27,711 nucleotides of DNA, taken from assembly GCA_934193095.1 (NCBI GenBank), contig CAKPUX010000027.1, positions 1 through 27,711 of the forward strand, given 5' to 3'. The notes beneath the pieces are model-generated. The model searched no databases, was not told the origin of the DNA, and saw only the letters and a list, made by a program, of their open reading frames with translations. The position numbers and the translations under genes are program-made. The first letter of the stretch is position 1, and every line of letters starts with the position of its first letter. This document shows, piece after piece, positions 1-6,220 of the stretch. The stretch is from an uncultured Dialister sp. (GTDB lineage: Bacteria > Bacillota > Negativicutes > Veillonellales > Dialisteraceae).

Positions 1-510
1 GCTGTGAAGGGCTTACAGGATAAGCTCACCGTAGCGAATGGTCAGATCGAAAACGAAAAGACAACTCGTGAAAATGCAGACAAAGCAGAAACCGCAGCTC
101 GCATTGCAGGCGATAATGCGCTGAACAACCGCATCAATCAGGTGGAATCCGATGCGAATAAGGGCATCGCCAAGGCATCCGCTCTGGCTGCACTTCGCCC
201 ACTCGAGTATGATCCGGACAATAAATTCGACATTTCTGCCGCAGGTGGTTTTTATAAAGGCGAGAATGCATTTGCTCTGGGTGCATTCTACCGTCCGAAC
301 AGAAATGTCATGCTGAGCATGGGAACGACCTTGACCAGCGGTGATAACGCTTACAATGTTGGTCTGACCTTCAAAATCGGTAAGTCCGGTAAGCACACGG
401 AAGCTGGTCTTACCACTGCCGACTTGTACGCAATGATCGGTGCGATGCAGGACAAGATGGATCAGCAGCAGAAGAAAATCGAAGAACTGGAAGCTAAACA
501 GGCTAAATAA
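1..510 (+). CDS. Trimeric autotransporter adhesin (YadA-like), C-terminal part only
   Basis: The reading frame is open from the first base and stops at TAA 508-510, so the gene begins outside the window. The visible 169 residues start with a charged coiled-coil stalk rich in Asn, Glu and Lys. A helix-to-barrel transition (IAKASALAALRPLEYDPDNK) follows, and then about four beta strands typical of the YadA membrane anchor (ISAAGGFYKGENAFALGAFY to YNVGLTFKIG). In the family, three such anchors form one 12-strand outer-membrane pore that carries a surface adhesin. YadA proteins normally end in the last strand. Here about 42 further residues follow, including a heptad-like coiled coil (AMIGAMQDKMDQQQKKIEEL) that would lie in the periplasm. 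Adhesion is inferred from the family, since the binding head is not visible. Confidence 0.88.
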   Translation, partial: AVKGLQDKLTVANGQIENEKTTRENADKAETAARIAGDNALNNRINQVESDANKGIAKASALAALRPLEYDPDNKFDISAAGGFYKGENAFALGAFYRPNRNVMLSMGTTLTSGDNAYNVGLTFKIGKSGKHTEAGLTTADLYAMIGAMQDKMDQQQKKIEELEAKQAK

Positions 511-540
511 TCACTCCTGATCGTAACCTCTGTTGCTTCG

Positions 541-573
541 AAAAGGCTCAGATAGACTCTGGGCCTTTTCTTG
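541..573 (+). terminator. Intrinsic terminator of the trimeric autotransporter gene
   Basis: AAAAGGC-CAGA and TCTG-GCCTTTT form a hairpin with a short loop and a T-rich 3' arm, about 30 bp after the stop codon at 510. Confidence 0.8.
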
Positions 574-643
574 CATATGGGGAGGCTATCCCTTCACGGC
601 TCCTTCGCTATGTTTTTCAAATAGTACCTATGCGTATTTGGTA

Positions 644-685
644 TAGACATATAGAAATTTGACAATATAACAGGGGGGGTAAACT
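644..685 (+). promoter_or_regulatory. Candidate autotransporter promoter with a G7 tract
   Basis: Two overlapping readings are possible. TAGACA (644-649) and TATAAC (666-671) are separated by 16 bp. Alternatively, TTGACA (659-664) and TAAACT (680-685) are separated by only 15 bp, with seven consecutive G residues (673-679) inside the spacer. In the first reading the G tract lies at the transcription start. The region is otherwise AT-rich and sits about 90 bp upstream of the adhesin start codon. The exact promoter is uncertain. Confidence 0.5.
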
Positions 686-772
686 GTAAGCAGATTTTTA
701 GGTTGCTAAATAATAGTTGTTTTAGATTCTTCGTGGTGTGGCGAGCGTATCTCGCAGAAAAGAGGAATGCAA

Positions 773-3700
773 ATGAAAAGCAAAAAGTTGTTAGCGCAGA
801 TCGCGGCTTTTTCGCTGGTCTTTGGAATGACGGGTGTGGTTTCGTCTTGGGCAGATGAAATCGTTCTCGATGGAACGACTGTGAAGTTTCCAAATGATGC
901 AATAAGTCTCGTAAAAAATGAAGATGGTTCATTTACAGTAAGTAATCAAAAAGTAAAAGGTGTTTGGCTACAAAACGGCTCCAAGCTGACCGCTAATCAT
1001 GTCGATTTCATTAATGGCGGCGAAAAATTTACTGAAATTTCTGTAGATAATGGGAGTACTCTTACTGTAAATGGTGGCAGTATCGATAGCGATCAAGATG
1101 CATTTAATGTAAATGATGGAAGTAAAGCGGAAGTCAATCATGCGAAGGTAACTACTGGCGCTTGGGCAAATAATGCTGCCATTACGCTGAAGAACAGTAC
1201 GACATCGGGAAATTGGCTGTATGCGGGAAATGCATTTCCTGAAAATGAGGATGATAAAGGTGATGTAGCAGAAGGACTGCCTGTCGGATCTATCACTATT
1301 GATGGTGGTATGGCCAGCGTGAAAAATGTATTGGTGCAGAACAAAGGGCAGTTCAACGTTACAAATGGTGCCGTACTGGATGTGACGAAGGATACGTCGG
1401 CAACAGATTCGGCATGGGAACAGCCTGCTACCGGTATTATGAAGGGCGGAGAAATCGTTGTCAGAGCCTGGGGACCGAATACCGCGCAGGCAGAAAAGGG
1501 AAACAGCGACAGCGATCCGATCAATAAGCTGGATCAAGTATCGACTTTGGCAGTGAATGGTGCGACGGTCAAGGCAGCTGCTCTTACTGTAGAGGGAAAA
1601 GAAGCTAAAGATTTAAATTATTCTGAGAGCGCTGCCTTTACGGCGAAAAATAGCACGGTCGAATTAGGTTCAGCAACATTAAACAGTGCGAAGTTTTATG
1701 CAGAAAACAGTCAGATTTCCATCGGTGATTTGCACGCAGAAAATAGCCAGATGTCTGTAAAGGGAGATTTGAATGTCAGCGGAAGAATGGAATTCTATGG
1801 TGGAACTTTTTCGGCGGATGCTTTACAACTAAAAGCAGACAAACCAGCCTTTCAACTTATTCGATTCTGCGATGGTGCCAAAGCTGAAGTTAAAAAGTTT
1901 TCTAGTGATGGCGTCAGTGTCATTTTAGATATTAACACTTCTGATGATGATATCAGCAAAGGGCAAGGTGCTGATGTTACCATCCAGCAAATAGCGTTGT
2001 CTAATGAGAGCGAAATCCAGCTTGAAAAAGGATCGCTTCATTCTGATACAGTAAAATTAGATAAAAAAGCACAGCTTTTTGCCAATAACGGTACAAAAGC
2101 TGAAATTCAGAAGATGACAATGGACAATGGCAGTCGTCTGGATGTCGGTTCTTATGATGAAGATGATATGGTAGTCAAAGAAGCTGCTGATGTCACTGTT
2201 CATCAGTTGGACTTGAAGGGTAACAGCACCATTACCATCGAGAATGGTAAACTGAATTCCGACCAGATTACCATGGACAAGTCGACCATCGCCATCGCAG
2301 GCGTCGGCACTTTGATCGCGAACAAGATGACGCTGAACAACACCACGCTGTCTTTGAGAGGCATCACGAATGATCCAGATGAGGAAGGCATCATGACGCT
2401 CGATTTGGATGACGAAATCCAGCCGCTGGATGTCACGCAGAATGGGGTGACTGTCGAGGTCAAGGATACGCTCGAAATGAATGGCGGCATGCTTAAGGTC
2501 AATGATGGCTCGAAGCTCACCACGAACCAGATGAAGCTCGCCAATGGCAGCATGGTCACAGTCGACGGGACAAATTCTTCTTACACGATTAAAGGCACCG
2601 ATAATACCGTAAGCGGCGACGCGAAGATTGACGTCATCAATGGCGGCAGCGTCACGCTGGCAGAGGGTGCTGGCATCAAGGCGGAAGCAGGCACTGACAA
2701 CAAGGTGAAGACCATCATCACGGCGGATGCGGACAGCACGGTCGACGTGAGGAAGGGCAGCCTGTATATCGCGAATGCGAAGAAGGGTGATACGGGCTAT
2801 GATGTTTCTACCGCTATTATCAAGAACGGGACGGAAAACAAAGGAAATGAGTTCAAGCACATTTATGGCGACAGCCGCCTCGTGATAGCCCAAAAGGATG
2901 CAGACGGCAACTACACCTTCAAGTCAAATATCGCTGAGATTTCGAAGGGTTCCCTGTTTTCTCATATTCTGGAAGAAGCGTATGAGAATGAAGGAAAACC
3001 GAAGGACTTCGTGGTGAAGGCATTTGGCCTAGACACACCGGATGATGCACAGGGGCATAATGCGCTTGAACATGCAGCGGCGATTGCGGAAATGGTTGGC
3101 GTGACCCACGGCACATATGGATTTGCACAGGATTTCTCCGGCATGATCGCTGACCACAAGGGGGAAGGAAGCGGCATCTGGGCGAACTACCTCCGTCAGG
3201 ATAAGAAGGTGGACGGTTTCCAGGTCGCTGGACGGAAGGCGAAGTATGATGTGAAGTACAATGGCTTCCTCATCGGCAGTGATCTGATTTCCGATGAAAA
3301 TTCCCGCACGGGCATCGCTTTTGCGTATGCGGACGGCAGCCATACAGAGAAGGATGGCGTGACCGGGAAGAACGATACCAAGTACTATGGTGGAGACATC
3401 TACCATCACTTCACGGCGGGCGGTATCCAGTACAAGGCGGATATCGGCTTCATCAAGAGCGAGAATGATCTGGAGCAGACCCAGCTGGGAACGACCATCA
3501 AGGGCTCTGTGGATGGCAATGCCTTCTTCGCCGGCATTCGTGCTGAGAAGGAAATTGCGCTTGGCGCGTCTTCCCTGACTCCGTATGCAGGACTTCGCTA
3601 CTACCGCATCCATACCGGCGACTTCACGGACAGCCTTGGCATGAAGCATGAAACGGAAAATGCCAACCTCTGGAACTTGCCGGTCGGGGTGGAATTCCGT

Positions 3701-3970
3701 CATGAGGTCAAGAATGGCAACTGGAGCCTCACCCCGGTCGTAGAAATCGGGTACAATTTCGCAATGGGAGATAAGGACACGAAGGAAACCGTCAGCCTCG
3801 GTGATGCAGCGGATACCTTCGCCTTCGACATCGGTGAAAGTGCCTTCCTCGCTCGCCTCGGTGTAGAAGCAGAAAACAGCACATGGACTTTGGGCGGCGG
3901 CTATCGCTATCAGAAGGGCAGTGATACCCAGTCGAACCAGTGGTACATCCAGGCCGGCTATCGTTTCTAA
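773..3970 (+). CDS. Classical (type Va) autotransporter, probable surface adhesin
   Basis: This is a protein of 1065 residues. The ATG at 773 is preferred over the in-frame ATG at 767 because the AGAGGA at 761-766 lies 6 bases before 773 but touches 767. The first 27 residues form a signal peptide ending in SSWA. Residues from about 30 to 730 are a repetitive, Asn/Gly/Asp/Thr-rich beta-helix passenger (repeated patterns such as VNGGSI, VNDGSK, TIENGK). Two consecutive units of about 70-80 residues begin with ADVT (near 400 and 472). From about 795 to the end lies the outer-membrane barrel, opening with GSGIWANYLRQDKK and ending in the terminal Phe signature (IQAGYRF). The passenger would be exported through its own barrel to the cell surface. 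Adhesin function is inferred, since no protease or lipase triad is seen. The passenger's single Cys (FCDG) is unusual for this class. Confidence 0.9.
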   Translation: MKSKKLLAQIAAFSLVFGMTGVVSSWADEIVLDGTTVKFPNDAISLVKNEDGSFTVSNQKVKGVWLQNGSKLTANHVDFINGGEKFTEISVDNGSTLTVNGGSIDSDQDAFNVNDGSKAEVNHAKVTTGAWANNAAITLKNSTTSGNWLYAGNAFPENEDDKGDVAEGLPVGSITIDGGMASVKNVLVQNKGQFNVTNGAVLDVTKDTSATDSAWEQPATGIMKGGEIVVRAWGPNTAQAEKGNSDSDPINKLDQVSTLAVNGATVKAAALTVEGKEAKDLNYSESAAFTAKNSTVELGSATLNSAKFYAENSQISIGDLHAENSQMSVKGDLNVSGRMEFYGGTFSADALQLKADKPAFQLIRFCDGAKAEVKKFSSDGVSVILDINTSDDDISKGQGADVTIQQIALSNESEIQLEKGSLHSDTVKLDKKAQLFANNGTKAEIQKMTMDNGSRLDVGSYDEDDMVVKEAADVTVHQLDLKGNSTITIENGKLNSDQITMDKSTIAIAGVGTLIANKMTLNNTTLSLRGITNDPDEEGIMTLDLDDEIQPLDVTQNGVTVEVKDTLEMNGGMLKVNDGSKLTTNQMKLANGSMVTVDGTNSSYTIKGTDNTVSGDAKIDVINGGSVTLAEGAGIKAEAGTDNKVKTIITADADSTVDVRKGSLYIANAKKGDTGYDVSTAIIKNGTENKGNEFKHIYGDSRLVIAQKDADGNYTFKSNIAEISKGSLFSHILEEAYENEGKPKDFVVKAFGLDTPDDAQGHNALEHAAAIAEMVGVTHGTYGFAQDFSGMIADHKGEGSGIWANYLRQDKKVDGFQVAGRKAKYDVKYNGFLIGSDLISDENSRTGIAFAYADGSHTEKDGVTGKNDTKYYGGDIYHHFTAGGIQYKADIGFIKSENDLEQTQLGTTIKGSVDGNAFFAGIRAEKEIALGASSLTPYAGLRYYRIHTGDFTDSLGMKHETENANLWNLPVGVEFRHEVKNGNWSLTPVVEIGYNFAMGDKDTKETVSLGDAADTFAFDIGESAFLARLGVEAENSTWTLGGGYRYQKGSDTQSNQWYIQAGYRF

Positions 3971-3984
3971 TTGTCTGCTATGGC

Positions 3985-4024
3985 AAGCAAAAGCACCAGT
4001 CTTTATGGCTGGTGTTTTTTGCTT
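3985..4024 (+). terminator. Intrinsic terminator after the autotransporter
   Basis: AAGCAAAAGCACCAG pairs with CTGGTGTTTTTTGCTT across a 9-base loop, 15 bp after the stop codon. The T6 run lies within the 3' arm. Confidence 0.85.
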
Positions 4025-4029
4025 TGCGT

Positions 4030-4170
4030 GAATTGGTTCAAGGTTAACCCCGGGGGAGTGCCGCCCCCTTGATTGGATGAAAGAGGGGAAGCGGGTTCTA
4101 TGGGGGTTATGGGGGCAGTGGGTAGGGCGGTGCGGCGCATAAGAATATAGAAGCTCCGCTCCAAAGGCGC
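4030..4170 (-). repeat. Mosaic intergenic cassette, inverted and partly degraded
   Basis: Read on the minus strand, this stretch carries the modules seen in other gaps: a degraded copy of the GCGGCGC hairpin (GTGCGGCGCATAAGA near 4130-4145), AGAACCCGCTTCCCCTCTTTC, then CAATCAAGGGGGCGGC and CCCCGGGGTTAACC. The same order occurs inverted at 18948-18998 and in forward orientation upstream of several genes. No coding potential is seen. Confidence 0.6.
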
Positions 4171-4247
4171 AGGATAGAGTGCCTCGAAGAGGCACAACTC
4201 TACGCAGCGGTATGAAAAACGATATAAGACGATCCGTCTTTCTTGCG

Positions 4248-4407
4248 TGTCATGAGGGCCGAAGTGGAGGGATCTTTCTTGCAGACCGGTAAAACGTGGG
4301 TGAGGGAAAAGCGAAAAAGGAAGCACCAAGGTGTCGTTTGAGTGAGGGTGCATGTGTGCATATGGCGGCAGCGCAATAAAGATCCCTCGGCTGCACTCGG
4401 GATGACG
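4248..4407. repeat. TIR-bounded 160 bp element, copy 1
   Basis: The left end (TGTCATGAGGGCCGAAGTGG, continuing to CTTGCAG) and the inverse of the right end (CCGTCATCCCGAGTGCAGCC, continuing to TTGCGC) are imperfect terminal inverted repeats of about 37 bp. They enclose a non-coding core of about 85 bp. It is nearly identical to the copy at 4822-4981 and distantly similar to those at 23190 and 24744. No target duplication is obvious. Confidence 0.72.
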
Positions 4408-4500
4408 GTGCTTGGGGAGCGGATAGGTTCACAAGGGCGGTATGCCGCCTTTTTAGAAGATGGTATTCTCGTATCGCAGCCTTCCCCTCTAGAGGAAGGC
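4408..4500 (+). repeat. Downstream repeat module, copy 1 (two hairpins)
   Basis: GGGCGGTATGCCGCCTTTTT is a small terminator-like hairpin. It is followed by AGAAGATGGTATTCTCGTAT and the hairpin GCCTTCCCCTCTAGAGGAAGGC. The module recurs at 4982-5076, and inverted at 17852-17910. Confidence 0.7.
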
Positions 4501-4821
4501 TTGTAAAGTCTCCCAGTCACAAGTCATTCCTTTAATAAGCGGGGAGTGGATCGTCTCACATGTGTGGCATGAGATCCTTCGGCTCAGTCCCCACTTGTTC
4601 CGGCGGGGGCTTTTCAGACATAGAGTGTTTTCGTCCGCTCAGGATGACGATACGCGAGGTCGGATGGGCTCTCATCTGGGAGATATGTTGCGTGTTTTGG
4701 AACTAGCGGTGCTATATTATTACGATACGAGTAGCCCCTTAGAGAAGGGGCGCGCCAAAGGCGCAGGATTGATCCACGCAGCGGTGTGAAAGACTATGTG
4801 AGATTACCCGTTTCCCTTAAA
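4501..4821. other. Gene-free interval with degenerate repeat pieces
   Basis: No convincing gene is seen. The stretch holds half-sites related to the TIR element (GAGATCCTTCGGCT at 4569, CAGGATGACGATACG at 4638) and the hairpin GCCCCTTAGAGAAGGGGC near 4734. A block GCGCCAAAGGCGCAGGATTG with CGCAGCGGTGTGAAAGA resembles the flank of copy 1 (4166-4220). The short open frame at 4562-4789 reads through these repeats and has no protein-like composition. Confidence 0.55.
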
Positions 4822-4981
4822 CGTCATCCCGACCGAAGTGGAGGGATCCTTCCTGCAGACCGGTAAAACGTGGGTGAGGGAAAGGCGAAAAAGGAAGTAC
4901 CAAGGTGTCGTTTGAGTGAGGGCGCATGTGTGCATATGGCGGCAGTGCAATAAAGATCCCTCGGCTTCGCTCGGGATGACG
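4822..4981. repeat. TIR-bounded 160 bp element, copy 2
   Basis: The ends CGTCATCCCGACCGAAGTGG and, inverted, CCGTCATCCCGAGCGAAGCC continue inward to give terminal inverted repeats of about 37 bp ending near TGCAG/TGCAC. The core is almost the same as in copy 1 (positions differ by 574). Confidence 0.75.
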
Positions 4982-5076
4982 GTACTTGGGGAGCGGATAG
5001 GTTCACAAGGGCGGTGTGCCGCCTTTTTTAGAAGATGGTATTCTCGTATCGCAGCCTTTCCCCATGCGGGGAAGGC
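4982..5076 (+). repeat. Downstream repeat module, copy 2 (two hairpins)
   Basis: This matches 4408-4500 over nearly its whole length: the GGGCGGTGTGCCGCCTTTTTT hairpin, the GAAGATGGTATTCTCGTATC linker and the closing hairpin CCTTTCCCCATGCGGGGAAGG. Together with the preceding element it makes a direct repeat of about 230-250 bp. Confidence 0.72.
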
Positions 5077-5169
5077 TTGTATGGCAGCGGCTTTGCCGCC
5101 TCTTTTTTCTCCGTTCAGGATGACGATACGGGAGAGCAGCTCGTGGTGTGTAGGGGAATCTTTCGGCAA

Positions 5170-5215
5170 GCACACAAAAAGCGCGCCTCTTGGAAGAGGT
5201 GCGCTTTTTGTGTGC
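5170..5215 (-). terminator. Bidirectional intrinsic terminator after the pilin gene
   Basis: This is a near-perfect palindrome: GCACACAAAAAGCGC-CCTCTT-GG-AAGAGG-GCGCTTTTTGTGTGC. It has A5 on one side and T5 on the other, so it can terminate in either direction. It lies 50 bp downstream of the minus-strand pilin stop. Confidence 0.88.
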
Positions 5216-5265
5216 TGCGGTATTGTTGATTATCTGATCATGATTGCATCGGCGTTTCCTGTAGA

Positions 5266-5661
5266 TTATTTCCCTGTATTGCTGTCTGCACTTCCCGTCG
5301 ATGTGCCGAAGGAGGAGTAGGTGACGCCATTAAAGGTGCAGGTGACTTCGCCTTTGCTTCCTACGGTATAAGCACCGGCACCCGTTGGCGGTTCGGGGAC
5401 TTTTTTCAGATAGCCGTTATCGCCTGCGAGAGTGGAGAGGTCGGCGGGGTAGGTGCCGCCTTTCTTGACGTGGTAGACTTCCATGGCGGTGCCGATGGTG
5501 GAGAGATCAGACTGGATCTTGGCGACTTTTGCTTCGTCGGTCATGCCGACGAGGTTCGGTATGGCGACGGCGGCGAGGATGCCGATGATCGCGACGACGA
5601 TGATGAGCTCTAAAAGCATGAAGCCTTTTCTTTTCTTGAGTGTTCTCTTTTCTTTTTCCAT
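5266..5661 (-). CDS. Type II/IV pseudopilin (GspG/ComGC-like)
   Basis: This is a 131-residue prepilin. A short basic leader (MEKEKRTLKKRKG) is followed by the prepilin peptidase site G13/F14, the +5 glutamate (E18) and a hydrophobic N-terminal helix (LIIVVAIIGILAAVAIPN). These residues direct cleavage, N-methylation and membrane insertion before assembly. The body contains a GspG-like stretch (YPADLSTLAGDNGYLKKVPE). It ends in a Ser/Thr/Gly-rich tail with one Cys (C108), so no disulfide loop is possible. The start is supported by AAGGAGG four bases upstream. No assembly ATPase, platform protein or peptidase is in the window, so the gene appears as an orphan. It could serve a type IV pilus, a type II secretion system or a competence pseudopilus, and the sequence does not decide which. 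Confidence 0.88.
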   Translation of the reverse strand: MEKEKRTLKKRKGFMLLELIIVVAIIGILAAVAIPNLVGMTDEAKVAKIQSDLSTIGTAMEVYHVKKGGTYPADLSTLAGDNGYLKKVPEPPTGAGAYTVGSKGEVTCTFNGVTYSSFGTSTGSADSNTGK

Positions 5662-5703
5662 GGGACCTCCTTGCTGTGAAGTGACGGGGGAATCGTTTCA
5701 TTC

Positions 5704-5733
5704 ATTATGCGCTTTCCGTTTTTGATTTACCAA
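5704..5733 (-). promoter_or_regulatory. Possible pilin promoter
   Basis: On the minus strand, TTGGTA (5733-5728) and CATAAT (5709-5704) are 18 bp apart, about 43 bp before the pilin start. The -35 match is weak. Confidence 0.35.
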
Positions 5734-5866
5734 TATGAAATGCGAATGTTTACTCGGGGTATCGGTGAGCAAATTAGATGAGAGGGGCTTTTTCCGGAAA
5801 CAGTCCTCCGTGAAGATCAGCACCTTTTCTTGGCGAATAGTCATTGCTTATCGGCGGCAGATTTCC

Positions 5867-5895
5867 TTGCATTTTTCAAACCATAATGCTAGAAT
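5867..5895 (+). promoter_or_regulatory. rpoBC promoter P1 (candidate)
   Basis: TTGCAT (5867-5872) is followed after 17 bp by TAGAAT (5890-5895), with TG one base before the -10 (extended -10). It would give a leader of about 320 nt before rpoB. A small hairpin (GTCAAT-AGAAAA-ATTGAC, 5921-5938) lies downstream. Confidence 0.6.
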
Positions 5896-6036
5896 AAGCC
5901 GGAACGAAGATCCTGAAAAAGTCAATAGAAAAATTGACGCATAAAAACTTTTATATGGTGTAAGGTAATTTCTATAAAAGAAAATAAACGATACGCATTA
6001 TAGAAGAAATCTTTATGTGGGTTTTCGTGAGAATCA

Positions 6037-6065
6037 TTGCGGATATTGACACTGTGTGATATAAT
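6037..6065 (+). promoter_or_regulatory. rpoBC promoter P2 (candidate)
   Basis: A perfect -10 TATAAT (6060-6065) with the extended TGa element lies 17 bp after TTGCGG (6037-6042). The transcript would start near 6072 and include the hairpin at 6132-6172. Confidence 0.65.
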
Positions 6066-6131
6066 TTTTATTCGCAACGGTTCTTTTAGTAGAGTATATA
6101 TAATAAGGTTGTGTAATGCTTCCGGAGGCAG

Positions 6132-6172
6132 GCAGGGACTCGATGATTGGTTCGATTTCCTGCTTCTTTTTT
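6132..6172 (+). terminator. Attenuator-like hairpin in the rpoB leader
   Basis: GCAGGGACTCGA (6132-6143) pairs with TCGATTTCCTGC (6152-6163) over 12 positions, with one mismatch and one G-T pair, across an 8-base loop. TTCTTTTTT follows directly. It lies between the P2 start and the rpoB ribosome-binding site, so it has the form and position of a leader terminator. Confidence 0.65.
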
Positions 6173-6220
6173 CCGGGAGGAAGAAAGCCATGTTGTTTTT
6201 ATGAAAGGGTGAGGCAAGGA

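Noticed and set aside
4200..5320. Several short open frames on both strands between the autotransporter and the pilin gene
   Set aside because: They read through the duplicated repeat units, give near-identical low-complexity peptides from both copies, and cross hairpins. They are repeat DNA, not genes.
6046..6065. TTGACA (6046-6051) paired with TATAAT (6060-6065) upstream of rpoB
   Set aside because: The spacer is only 8 bp, too short for sigma-70 recognition. TTGCGG at 6037 with 17 bp spacing and an extended -10 is the better reading.
6116..6220. N-terminal extension of RpoB from the ATG at 6116
   Set aside because: The extra 35 residues span the leader hairpin, are Cys/Phe-rich and do not resemble RpoB. 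The conserved N-terminus begins at 6221.
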